Shown here: one piece after another, positions 1 through 9,121 of the stretch
Layout of the letters: the number at the start of each line of letters is the position of its first letter
Numbering within the stretch: the first letter of the stretch is position 1
Source of the DNA: Sepioteuthis lessoniana
Taxonomy: Eukaryota; Mollusca; Cephalopoda; Myopsida; Loliginidae
Length of the DNA stretch: 64,000 bases
NCBI GenBank assembly: GCA_963585895.1
Contig: OY757904.1
Coordinates: forward strand, 8,528,360-8,592,359
Direction of reading: 5' to 3'
Translations under genes and position numbers: made by a program
Notes under the pieces: model-generated
What the model was told of the DNA's origin: nothing
Seen by the model: only the letters and a program-made list of their open reading frames with translations
Database searches by the model: none

Positions 1-762
1 GGCCATGTTAGCGGTCCATAGAAGAATTGTTTGTTTGCATTTTTTTAATTTTTGTTGTTTGAGCTCGGTAGCTGATTTTTTGAACACTGAGGCCAGGGCT
101 CCAACCTCAGCAGGACGCGCCCCTTTTATAAGTGCGCGAAGAGCGATGCAGTTTATACATGAGGTTTGAGTGTGGGTCAAGGTTATCTTTCGATGGCTGT
201 CTTTATTCTCATCCATAGAAGCCACTCTTATAAATGAACAGGGTTGTTTACCGAACGAATTAACGATCCTGGCCGTTGGACCATTAGATCCCTACGCCCA
301 GGACCAGGTTAGGCATTGCGTTATGCCGTCAGAAGGTTTATCCGCTTGCCTTTACGTCCACCATGCTGCTTCCAATGGCGTTCGTAAAAAAAAAAGAAAA
401 AAAACTTTCGTTTCTCCTTTTCCGTTAAGTTTTAACTTAGTTAAAGTCTAAGACTAATAAATTTTTAAAAAGTTTTTTTTTTTAATGTTCTATTTTACGT
501 TTACTTGTTGTTTTTTTCGGGTCCGTACCGACTGGATATTAGTTGTCTGAATTTCTGAGACGAAACTTGATAACTTTTTATCATTCAAGGTTTTTGGACT
601 GCTGTCTTTATTTTTATTGTTATATCCACAGCGTTTCGGCCGATAAGTTCTCCGGTCTTCTTTAGGTGTTTTTTATCGAACTAGAGAGCCATACACGGAT
701 CTCATAGACTACACCGGGTATCCCTGATAGTATACATATATATAGGGGGTAGATCATGGGGG
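1..762. other. Unrecognised repeat-like sequence
   Basis: This stretch has more balanced base composition than its surroundings up to about 365 and then turns T-rich. The open frame at 170-451 has no feature I recognise and ends in an A-rich run, so I do not call it a gene. On the minus strand around 625-670 there is a paired segment (GACCG with CGGCC) followed by GAAAC, reminiscent of the hammerhead-like ends of Penelope elements, but the CTGANGA core is not intact. It may be the non-coding end of a retroelement. Confidence 0.3.
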
Positions 763-1961
763 GTGTTTTCATCAGAACCAATTCGTTTTGGATATGATGG
801 TGGTTCTTTCTTTCACAGAATTCTCTCGCTCATGTCCAAGGTAAAGCATATGATATTTAATGTATTAGACAAGATTTTGAACTTTGTCAACTCGTCACAC
901 TTCGGGCTGGTGTCTTTTTATAACTTATCTATTCGCATCCCGAATAAGCTGAACAGAGAAAAATGGTGCATGAATGCCACAGATACTCCTGAAGAGAATG
1001 AGTTAGGTTTTGAATTCTGAGTTTCTGTATATTAAATATTTATAAAAAAAAAACTAACAAAGTTTTCTTCCTAGTTGAGTTTCATGAACGTTTATCCTCA
1101 GTTAGGAAGCAAAAAAAGGAAGTAACTGTGAGCCCGTTTAAATATTTTGGTTCTTGTTTTTATACAATTCATCACGTGACATAAACAGTCATGCGGCACT
1201 TTTCTTTTAAAACGCATTACCCCAGTTAAAATATGTGACGTCATCTAAATGCGATAAACCGATATTCTGTTCCTCTTTTTAGTTTTAGATTATGATATTT
1301 ATTACCTGATTCAAATTAATCTACAGGTAAATCTAATAGGAGCATTTATTCAGCAACTTATCTAGTTTAGGGAATCCTTTTAAACACAATCGATTATGAC
1401 CGCTCGTTGCATCTGTGCATACGTTTTATGATTTTCTAATAGTTTAAACCTGGCGATGAATATTTTAAATTATTTAAATCTAAAAATGTTTAGTATCGTT
1501 GCATGCATTTTCTTTGTTTTTCTTTTTTTCTTTTTTTAGTATCCAACTTATTTTTTAACCATCAGCATCATAACATCTGCTAGATACTCGCGGCAACATA
1601 TCGATGATATTCCCTGGGGGAGGACATATCTCTTTTAATGAGAAATTCTTCGATCCAATCATAACGGTTGAATTAAATATTTAACATAGACATTTGTCTA
1701 TGTATTTGTTTATGAGCGCATCACAGCATTTACTCGAATGCACTGTAGAGTCTTTTGAGAATAGATTCCCTTGTTGGTAAAGTCATTTGGGGGACAGAGT
1801 TTGAAGATTTGTATCCATTTATCTTTGTGTATTTCTACTGGAATTGTTATGTTATACAATACATTTTTTCTCACTTCTTTCTATGATGAAATATTTAGCA
1901 TTACTCATGAAATCATGGTCGATTGAGCAAAAAAGCTGACTCTTTTTAGAGTTGCTTATTC
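763..1961. other. AT-rich sequence without a recognised feature
   Basis: I see no recognised coding segment, RNA or mobile element here. An 85-codon open frame at 763-1020 resembles no family I know and is probably chance. Confidence 0.4.
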
Positions 1962-1969
1962 CCTATCTA

Positions 1970-2012
<43 letters not shown>
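1962..2012. repeat. (TC)n microsatellite
   Basis: A pure run of TC dinucleotides preceded by TATC units. It lies about 50 bp before the left end of a mariner element. Confidence 0.95.
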
Positions 2013-2013
<1 letters not shown>

Positions 2014-2191
2014 AATATATATGTATATATATATACAGAGAGAGAGACACACATACACACAAGGGTCGTTCAAAAAATTCTAAGTCTCACCCAGAAAAAA
2101 GTGCTAACGCTGAAAATTTTTGTTGAAGCAACATATTACCATTTGTGAATTGAATTACCATGACCAGAAAATCCGGCAAACACCTTGGCAC

Positions 2192-2250
2192 GACATACGG
2201 AAACACTGGACAGCTGTTTCGATCTTATTAGGTCTCATCATCATTGAGAA
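2192..2250 (-). ncRNA. Type I hammerhead ribozyme, inverted copy, decayed (HHR-A)
   Basis: Reading the minus strand, a core of the form NTGATGAG is followed by stem II, GAAA, the palindrome CAGCTG and GTC before CAGTG. The first core base (C3) is changed to A at 2241, and stem II has one mismatch (GACC with GATC). C3 pairs with G8 at the active centre, so I expect no cleavage. Predicted cleavage would lie between 2208 and 2209. Confidence 0.7.
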
Positions 2251-2374
2251 GACGTGGCTCTTGAGGTGACCGTGTCCTCTGTAAAGAGTACGGATGTAAC
2301 TTACAAGACGAATTTAGGTTAATTGGCCACGTAATTACCATGACTAGTTAATTTGGCGTCACTTGTGTGCGATA

Positions 2375-2440
2375 TGGACGGATGCCTCAGTAGCAGAGTT
2401 TCCGCTCTGCAATCTGTAGTCGCTGGTTCGATCTCCAGCG
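2375..2440 (+). promoter_or_regulatory. tRNA-like internal Pol III promoter
   Basis: A tRNA-like stretch contains an A-box-like CTCAGTAGCAGAG (near 2389-2401) and a B box GGTTCGATCTC (2425-2435), with flanking CGCTG and CCAGCG that can form a T-arm-like stem. It lies about 20 nt upstream of the ribozyme, so a Pol III transcript from here would include it. The same B box is seen in reverse at 5721-5731 and, with one change, at 47841-47851. Confidence 0.65.
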
Positions 2441-2454
2441 GGGGAGATTACGGT

Positions 2455-2512
2455 ATACACTGCTGATAAGACCTAATAAGGTCGAAACAGCTGTCCAGTG
2501 TTTCTGTATGTC
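2455..2512 (+). ncRNA. Type I hammerhead ribozyme, 3' copy, one core change (HHR-B)
   Basis: All secondary structure elements are present. Stem I is ACACTG (2457-2462) with CAGTGT (2496-2501), six pairs. The core is CTGATAA (2463-2469). Stem II is GACC with GGTC and loop TAATAA (2470-2483). The second core box is GAAA (2484-2487), stem III is the self-complementary CAGCTG (2488-2493), and the cleavage site TC is at 2494-2495. The only core departure is G8 to A at 2468. G8 is the proposed general acid, so this copy should be inactive. An outer stem from GTAT with ATAC may extend stem I. Confidence 0.8.
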
Positions 2513-2590
2513 ATACGTTAATGTTCATCGGATTTTCTGGTCGTGGTAATTCAATTCACAATATAATTCCTCTACTTAAAAAAGAAAATG

Positions 2591-3063
2591 TGTAACATAG
2601 TGACCCCGGCCAAGCTGTCAAAATAGTAAATGCACCTGTGTAAATAACAGTGCATCCGGTCGAGGAATATCAGGATATAACCTTGACCGTGGACGGATTG
2701 AATGAGTGCAATTGTGACGCCCACAAGAAGAAGGTGGATGTCGAACAATTATATAACCCGGGTGAAGACAGGAAGTCAGTTAGTTGAAGATCCGACCATT
2801 TGGAGAGAAGATGCTGAAATGTGGAATATGTCCCAGAGAGGCTGGGCCCCCAGGCCCCCGGTTGAGTAGCCCAGGAGAACGGGAAAGAAACGCTGTTATG
2901 GCCATAAGAGTAGGGGTCTATATGTTGCAGTTCTGTTCGGTCTCCAACTCCCTCTCACAGTAAAACTTTTAGTAACCCTTTCGAACCCTTTCAAATAAAG
3001 TGAGAGGTATATTTTTCTAAAGAACTGTGTCGCTCGTCTTCATTGCGTCATTATGTTTCTACA
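2591..3063 (+). mobile_element. Probable solo LTR
   Basis: The block begins TGTAACATAGTGAC and ends GTCATTATGTTTCTACA, so the ends are TG...CA and form an imperfect inverted repeat as in many LTRs. A polyadenylation signal AATAAA is at 2994-2999, in the expected place near the 3' side. It is more GC-rich than its surroundings and interrupts the mariner 5' region. I could not find a clear target-site duplication and no internal retrotransposon coding sequence is attached, so the identity rests on the ends and the poly(A) signal. Confidence 0.5.
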
Positions 3064-3187
3064 TGTATATGTATTATGTGGCTATACAACAAATATAGAT
3101 ATATTACCACTTCTTATAAAGCTAAAAAATAATTCTGATTTGTTTCATTTTCTATGCAGACGAGGCCCATAAAGATGTGAGAAGTTT

Positions 3188-4190
3188 ATGACAAATCTAG
3201 AAGTGAATAAAACAGAGGTTCTTGTGGTTATAAAGTATCTGAAAAAGAAAATTACGGCATCAAAGGAAATCCATGAGAACACAGTACAAATACTTACTGA
3301 GTTTTTTCTTTCCTATGAATCTGTGCATAAGTTGACTATGAAAGGGAGAGACGGCCCAGAAGATGATCTTTGGTTTGGTCGTTTAAAAACCACAATCACT
3401 AATTCACAAGTTGTTTCCATTTACCATATTTTTTTAGATGACAGACGTCTTACTGTCCAGCAGATCGTTAAGTCCATATGCATTAGTTCTGGCTCAGTCC
3501 TCACTGTTTTAATGGAGATCTTGGGGATGAGCTAGCTGTCTGCTAATGAATCCCTGATTACTGATGCCAGAGCACAAGCCGTAAAGGGTTGACATTTTCG
3601 AGACATTTCTTGGTCGTTTCCTGGCTAACCCTAAAAATTTCTAGCACAAATTAGTAACTCAAGATAAAAACCTGTCTTTCAAAGCAAACGGTGGAAATGT
3701 TCTGGTTCTCCTTCCCTGATGAAGTTCAAGCAGACAGCATCTAATGGCAAGTTTATGGCTTCTGTTTATTTTTATTCTGAAAGCGTAATCATAATAGACT
3801 ACCCGGAAAAGAGGAAAACTATTAATGGATCAGAATTAAGATAATATAAGAACGCAATCAATTTGAAACAAAGTTGAGAGCTGGCGCGCTCTTGCTTCAA
3901 GATAACGCGTCCGTTCTCACGACTCAGATTATAGTAGTTGAAGTAGCCAACAACAGCTTTGAATTATTACGCCATTCCTCTTTACCCGCCAGATTTAGCA
4001 ACATCTGACGTCTTCATGTTTCATAAATTCCAATTCCATCAATGTGGTCACCATTTTGGAAACAATGATGAGATACTGTGGAGGAGGTTTTAGAGGCCCG
4101 GGATGCCACCTTCTTTCAGAATTTCAATGCCTGGGCATCGTTGAGTCAAGTACGTTGATATCAAGGGGAAGGGGAATATATTGAAAAATA
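3188..4190 (+). pseudogene. Mariner transposase remnant
   Basis: The first 115 codons (3188-3535) match the mariner N-terminal DNA-binding region. They include the segment EDDLWFGRLKTTIT, which corresponds to the usual GRP box, and DDRRLTVQQI followed by ISSGSVLTVLMEILGMS. A stop then interrupts, but homology continues in plus frames: FMASVYFYSESVIIIDYPEK corresponds to the first-Asp strand region, and KTINGSE follows. Near 4090 the C-terminal FFQNFNAW region and a GEYIEK ending (about 4173-4190) are recognisable. Several stops and frame changes separate these blocks, so no active enzyme is made. The host element is about 1.3 kb once insertions are ignored. Confidence 0.8.
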
Positions 4191-4256
4191 GTGAAAAATT
4201 GTCTGATTTCCCCGAGTCCTTCTGGTGAAGCTTATAACTTTTTGAATGACGCCCCG

Positions 4257-4730
4257 TATATTCGAACCTTAACTTTTGTGGGTTATGAATATTCTCGCTT
4301 TTGTCATCAATAAATAAGTGAGACGATTTTTTGTTTTCTGACTAACTTTGAAAATGTAAAAAAAGCTAAAAAAAATGCTTAGTATATATTAGTTATCAAA
4401 TCAATGATTTATTATAATTAATTTATTATAATTAATTTATCCTAATTAATGATTTACAATCAGAAATTTAAGTCTCATAATTATCTTTGTTATATCGAGA
4501 AATCGATGATTAGAAATGACATTCAGCGCCAATTCTGATCCCTCAAATTGTCATTCAGTCACTAATTGGACGAAAATCGTGTTATTCTTTGATAGTATTT
4601 TAATTGTTCTGCTCTAATGAAAATCTGCTTCGATGTAGCATTGTTAGAGAGCTACGCTCTCTCATTAACTCTCTTTCACTCCATCTCTCTCTCTTTCTCT
4701 CTCGGTCTATCTCTCTCATACACATGAACA
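4257..4730. other. AT-rich sequence with short tandem units
   Basis: Near 4400-4450 a unit of the form TTATAATTAATTTA is repeated about three times. Otherwise no feature is recognised. Confidence 0.4.
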
Positions 4731-4764
4731 CACACACACTCACACACACACACACACACATACC

Positions 4765-4803
<39 letters not shown>
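4731..4803. repeat. (CA)n-(TA)n compound microsatellite
   Basis: CA repeats run into TA repeats. The 72-codon frame across it (4604-4822) is a product of the repeat. Confidence 0.95.
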
Positions 4804-4808
<5 letters not shown>

Positions 4809-4869
4809 TGGTTAAAATCTAACGCTAAAATGATTGTTAATCAGTAAAATCGTTAGTGCTCTATGCACA

Positions 4870-5257
4870 ATACAGCAGAACAATAACAATATTTTCAATT
4901 ATACCCAGTCGGCCAATGCTTTAAAATGTGCCAACTGCACCTCCGCAGAAGGATAAGCCCCGTCCAGTGAGGCCACCTACGGTGTTGACCTGTAACGCTT
5001 GAAGATGGAATCCAAGTCGTTGGGCAGCCAATGATCCGACAACCGAAGTGATCAAATGACTTGCTGCACTTTGGCCCTTAATGGGCTAAACGGGCAATCG
5101 GAGAAGCTGAATACTATCAATTGGTCTTCAAGTCACTCACTATTACTAAATGATTGTTCCAACTGTATTCTTCAAATTGCTCTTGAAACTATTTAACTGT
5201 GTGAAAACAAATGATCTCTGACTCGTTTAATGTTATCTAGAAACTATTCTCTTATAA

Positions 5258-5260
<3 letters not shown>
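4870..5260. other. Unrecognised block and probable repeat D fragment
   Basis: From 4910 to 5105 the sequence is more GC-rich than the flanks and resembles nothing I know. From about 5150 to 5255 it resembles the inner part of repeat D (compare ATTTAACTGTGTG here and near 58947), ending at a TA microsatellite just as the copy near 59020 does. Confidence 0.35.

Positions 5261-5262
<2 letters not shown>

Positions 5263-5310
<48 letters not shown>
5263..5310. repeat. (TA)n microsatellite
   Basis: Uninterrupted TA dinucleotides. Confidence 0.95.
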
Positions 5311-5312
<2 letters not shown>

Positions 5313-5353
5313 GTAAAATAAATTGAAAGAAAATTCAACGGACAGTTATTGTA

Positions 5354-5403
5354 TCATTATAAATTTATTTCGACAAATCATCGACTCGCCTCTTCAGATG
5401 GTT
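5354..5403 (-). ncRNA. Hammerhead-like motif of Penelope type
   Basis: On the minus strand the order is CTGAAGA (5391-5397), a possible six-pair stem II GGCGAG with TTTGTC (within 5372-5390, three of them G-U pairs), GAAA (5368-5371), a self-complementary TAAATTTA (5360-5367), then TA as the cleavage dinucleotide (5358-5359). Position 7 of the hammerhead core is variable, so CTGAAGA is allowed. Stem I is short, about three pairs (CAT with ATG). Penelope-like elements are known to carry such ribozymes. The weak stem I keeps confidence moderate. Confidence 0.4.
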
Positions 5404-5649
5404 TTTTCCCAAAGTATAAAAGACTTCCTTTGAAAAAAAAAAGCCGAAAACACCCATCTGTAATAAGTGGAACATCATATTGGAACCAGGTTAAACTTGT
5501 AACCATTCCCAGGTTTTGGATATTATTCTTGATATCATATATCAATTTATCTCTTTTTTCATCCACCTATTCCCTGGTATGTCTTCGTACCCAACTATTT
5601 ATTAGAATCATCATAACTAGAAAATCCGGCAAACACCTACGTATGACAT

Positions 5650-5705
5650 ACGGAACACTGAGCAGCTGTTTCGACCTTATTGGGTCTCATCAGCAGTGCA
5701 TACCG
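5650..5705 (-). ncRNA. Type I hammerhead ribozyme, intact core, altered cleavage site (HHR-C)
   Basis: The minus strand gives CTGATGAG (5686-5693), stem II GACC with GGTC, GAAA (5669-5672) and CAGCTG (5663-5668), with stem I CACTG (5694-5698) pairing to CAGTG (5656-5660). Both conserved boxes are intact. The dinucleotide after stem III reads CT where the family consensus has TC, so the U16.1 needed to pair with A15.1 is lost. It is probably inactive, though closest to functional of the five. Confidence 0.8.
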
Positions 5706-5866
5706 TAATCTCCACCACTGGAGATCGAACCAACAACCACAATATACAGAAGCTGCCGGTTCATGTCACACATAAGCGATGCCGAATTAACTAGTTATGG
5801 TGACAATGCGCGACCACTTTGACCTAATGTGTCTTGAAGGTACGTATTCCCTACAGCGGACACGGT

Positions 5867-6066
5867 NNNNNNNNNNNNNNNNNNNNNNNNNNNNNNNNNN
5901 NNNNNNNNNNNNNNNNNNNNNNNNNNNNNNNNNNNNNNNNNNNNNNNNNNNNNNNNNNNNNNNNNNNNNNNNNNNNNNNNNNNNNNNNNNNNNNNNNNNN
6001 NNNNNNNNNNNNNNNNNNNNNNNNNNNNNNNNNNNNNNNNNNNNNNNNNNNNNNNNNNNNNNNNNN
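5867..6066. other. Assembly gap of 200 Ns
   Basis: Exactly 200 Ns. The flanks read CACGGT before and GGTCACC after, which join without any missing base in copy 1 (in reverse) and copy 3 (48003-48012) of the same element. The gap is therefore probably not real missing unique sequence; it may mark collapsed tandem units or an arbitrary scaffold join. Confidence 0.95.
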
Positions 6067-6210
6067 GGTCACCTCCAGGGCTACATCTTCCCAAGTCGGA
6101 GTTATGGGTCCTCATAACATAAGCCTCATGGGCAAAAAATTATATTATATTTATTTAAATGGAGGAATTAATGATATATTAGAATTATTATGACTAGAAA
6201 ATCTACGTGC

Positions 6211-6265
6211 GACATACGAAACACTGAACAGCTGTTTCGGCCTTATTGGGTCTCAACAGCAGTGC
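6211..6265 (-). ncRNA. Type I hammerhead ribozyme, one core change (HHR-D)
   Basis: The minus strand reads CTGTTGAG (6252-6259), so A6 is changed to T. Stem II is GACC/GGCC with a mismatch. GAAA, CAGCTG and TT before CAGTGT are present, and stem I CACTG/CAGTG is intact. It is in the same orientation as HHR-C. Confidence 0.7.
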
Positions 6266-6275
6266 AAATTTAGAT

Positions 6276-8700
6276 AAATATATTTAAATAAATATAATAT
6301 TTAAATATTTTTTAAGTTCCTACTGTTTTATAGATGAAAATATTTCGTATAGAGAGCTGTGATGAAATTATATTCCTGAGATACTCATAGCATTGTACCT
6401 TCTGGTTTATCTAATAAAATAAAATAGAATAGAATTGTCTGTATTTTAGAATGAAAACAAGAAGACTATTTTTTGTATTGACGATTTTCTGTTTCTACTT
6501 TGATTTGATGATTTATTGTGTTTTTTAGAATCGAATATTTTAGTGCGATTAAGGATTTTTTAGGATGTGACTATAAGTTTGTCAATTGCTGTAAATTTTT
6601 TTGTGCATAACAATGATATAAATTTTATTTTAACCTGTCGACAGGGAAAATACTTTAAAAATACACTAAGAAATTTATCAAAATTTAGGAATTTGTCAAA
6701 GAATTTTCTGAAACTTCTTGGTAAATTATAGCACTTTTCTCTTATTCTAATGTTCCTGACATTTCAGAGATAAACAGACTTCTTAATTTTGGATAGAACT
6801 TCTTAGACTATTGAAATCTTCTAAGGTTACTGGGTTTATTTAATTCAATGAATCATGTAAGCAGATGCCTATTTAAGTATTTTCATTTATAGTTTTTGGC
6901 AATAAAAGCTTTTATCTAATTATAAAGATTCTTTGGAAACTTTCACTTTGCAAATATGAATTCGTCTTTTAATTTCTAACTTATGATTTTAGAAACAACG
7001 AAGAAACAAAACAAATTTGATAAACTTAGATTTTCTGCCGTCTGAATTGCATTAGTTTCATTGAAGCTTTCTGTAGCAAAATATCCAGACGTTCTGGACC
7101 AAAATGAATGTTGTTTTTAAATCAACACCCCGAAATAGAAAAGAGTTAAAATGACTCATGGAGTAGGACTTTTACTTTTTTCTTTAAGTTGATACAATCA
7201 TTCGCTGTCTAGTACGAGTTTAAAATATGCTTTAAAATTTCTGATCGTGACATTTTGTCATTGAACACATGTCTCTTCATAATAACACCTTATTCACAGA
7301 TGTTCAATATACGAATTAAATCGATGAAGTTTTATTTTTCAAACACTTGAACAAAAGAGATTAATTACTTGCAGTACTAGGAAGATACTCCATTTTTGTG
7401 ACAAAATTCAAAATTCTAAAAAAATCTCTCACTTTACAAATATCCATCAAGCATCATTTTGGCCTGTTAGTAATAGACTGTTGAACCTTCTTCACCTCCT
7501 TCGCCATATATTATCGAGTATTAACTCACACTGAAATTTTGGAGAGGAACAAATACTTCCTAAAATTGGGTATAACTGGGCGGTAAGAAAGGCTTATTTA
7601 CTGATGGAAGATGACAAGGAAATAAAAAGTTTCTTATTAAGAGAATTTGGTCTTTGGCAGTCAATCATAAGTTCAATTTTAGCACTTCTCCCAAAGAACT
7701 GATGTTTCCTCCCAACATATTTAAGTCCATATTTAAGAGGAAATCATTTCAAGAGTGAGACATAACTGCAATCGCGAAACATTGGCACGAAATTGATAGA
7801 AATCATTAAAGTCACATAAAAAAGAAAACTCCTACGTAGACTTTTGGCATTAGAACAAAGAGATGGCTTAAACAGATAATATGGTAGGATAATTTCTTTG
7901 TCTGTCTACATTACACTGAGTAATGAAAAATAACATTATTTACGGATTTACTTCAGACACATTAGCATACATACATAATATCTATCTATCTATCTATCTA
8001 TCTATCTGTGTGAGTGTGCCCGCGCGTCTGCCTTTTGACGAGTTTTACTTTTCATTCTGCCAGGTATCCACTTACCTTCTTTATCAAGTAACACTAGTGA
8101 AAGAGCTAGTTTTGTCACTGACCACTCGATCATACGGTGAGTGGTCCTGGCTCATATGACACCCGTAGCACTCTTCGAGTGTGTCCAGTAAATCCATCGT
8201 CGGCAAATTCATTGGGTGGCGAATTTATCATATAATAAATTCATCACCTGTAAATTCATCGCATGGTATATTTAACGCAGATAGATTATTGTTGGGTAAC
8301 TTCAGAATTTAATCATTGCTTTTAAGGTATAGGATTAGAGAAACCTTACATTATAAGAGCAATTAATCTATTAGGATGAATTTACCTGTAATAATTTAGT
8401 CATTGTACTTCCAGCCTTTCTCCAGCTTCATGTGCGTTTTATCTGTAGATATATTTTGGTTTAAAGGGAAGAAAAGAGAGCGATGTTAGTGTCCGATTCT
8501 CTTGTATTTTGAGAACTAGTCATTTAATATCGTTACAAAACCTCTGAAATATTAATCACACGAAGAAATATCTGGAAAATAAAGAGTTTGGGTAATTTTT
8601 TTCACACCTGAAGTCATTAATCTTTCTAAATGTGATATTTTCTCTGTAAAGCATGAATTACAATGATAGAACTCCACATCAGCACTATAAATAAAAAATA
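6276..8700. other. AT-rich sequence without a recognised feature
   Basis: I find no family signature on either strand. A short (TATC)n run is at about 7981-8007. Frames at 7923-8159 and 8552-8773 have no features; the second overlaps the head of a SINE. Confidence 0.4.
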
Positions 8701-8973
8701 TACCCGTGGTGTAATGGTTATCGTCGTAGGACGACTCAAGTTCAAATTCTGGATGAGACAGATTGCATTTCACATAGCACTAATACCTTTGGGAAAGGCA
8801 TGAATCCAATTATTCTCCCTCCAGCTATGGGTAAATTGTAGGACAGACTGAGTTCTTTAGCCTTGGTGAGGCAACTAGTCAAGGAGAAGGAAAACTCTGA
8901 ATTCAAACCTGTTAAACTTCGCTTAAAAATTGACCTTGTGTCATATCCTGCCCGAGCGGAGGGGTTGGTAAAT
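8701..8973 (+). mobile_element. tRNA-derived SINE, family 1, copy a
   Basis: The head TACCCGTGGTGTAATGG and the box GTTCAAATTCTGG are tRNA-like A and B boxes. The body shares blocks with nine other copies in this window, including GGGAAAGGCATGAATCC, a GGTGAGGCAACTAGTC block and the end GCGGAGGGGTTGGTAAAT. Full length is about 275 bp. Confidence 0.75.
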
Positions 8974-8987
8974 TGGATAAATAAAAA

Positions 8988-9121
8988 ACGTTGGCGATTT
9001 TAGTCGAGGGTGACCCGAAAGCTCTATTTTCAATAGTTACCACGCCGAGGTGTAGGGAATGGTGCTACTCCATTCCCTGGATTGCTCCACTTTACCCTTG
9101 ATACGTACCTTATAATGATAT
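8988..9121 (-). mobile_element. SINE family 3 tail fragment
   Basis: This is the 3' tail of the SINE seen in full at 62755-63000, sharing CACGCCGAGGTGTAGGG and the segment ending CCTTATAATGAT. Only about 130 bp remain, without the tRNA-like head. It directly follows a family 1 SINE. Confidence 0.7.

Larger units (their letters stand above)
2136..2561 (+). mobile_element. Ribozyme-bearing tRNA-derived SINE, copy 1 (foldback form)
   Basis: The element reads in the plus direction: a 5' part starting near 2250, a tRNA-like segment (about 2375-2440), then a hammerhead ribozyme (2455-2512) and a tail ending GGTAATTCAATTCAC. The same tail plus ribozyme is present again, inverted, at the 5' end (2136-2250), so the outer 100 bp on each side can pair into a long hairpin. 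Copies 2 and 3 in this window lack the inverted 5' block, which shows it is an addition and not part of the basic unit. The element sits inside the 5' region of a mariner transposon. Confidence 0.75.
2064..4256 (+). mobile_element. Mariner-type DNA transposon with nested insertions
   Basis: The left end (from 2064, starting GGGTCGTTCAAAAAATTC) and the right end (about 4221-4256) are imperfect inverted repeats of about 33 bp. The reverse complement of the right end begins GGGGCGTCATTCAAAAAGTT. A TATA lies just outside the right end, as expected for a TA target. The inside holds a decayed mariner transposase in the plus direction (3188-4190), a ribozyme-bearing SINE (2136-2561) and a probable solo LTR (2591-3063), both in the 5' non-coding part. 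Without the two insertions the element would be about 1.3 kb, the usual size for mariner. Terminal repeats and coding direction agree, so the family call is secure; the exact ends are approximate. Confidence 0.75.
5611..6275 (-). mobile_element. Ribozyme-bearing SINE, copy 2 (direct-repeat form with assembly gap)
   Basis: In minus orientation the unit carries the tRNA-like segment (B box in reverse at 5721-5731) followed by hammerhead HHR-C. A second ribozyme, HHR-D (6211-6265), lies upstream in the same orientation, so the element has two ribozymes in direct repeat. The predicted cleavage positions are 566 positions apart. Removing 200 Ns and a 3-base overlap leaves about 363 nt as the unit between them. 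A retrozyme would have this layout. Sequence between HHR-D and the 5' part (about 6090-6200) is AT-rich and not shared with copy 1. Confidence 0.65.

Noticed and set aside
625..670. Hammerhead-like motif on the minus strand (paired GACCG/CGGCC followed by GAAAC)
   Set aside because: The first core box reads CTAAAGA, stem II has a mismatch, and I cannot find a stem I or a good cleavage site.
2375..2440. Genuine tRNA gene
   Set aside because: B box and T-arm-like stem are present, but the acceptor and anticodon stems do not form. It is a SINE head.
5795..6193. Open frames spanning the N gap
   Set aside because: They consist mostly of unknown residues and exist only because Ns contain no stops.
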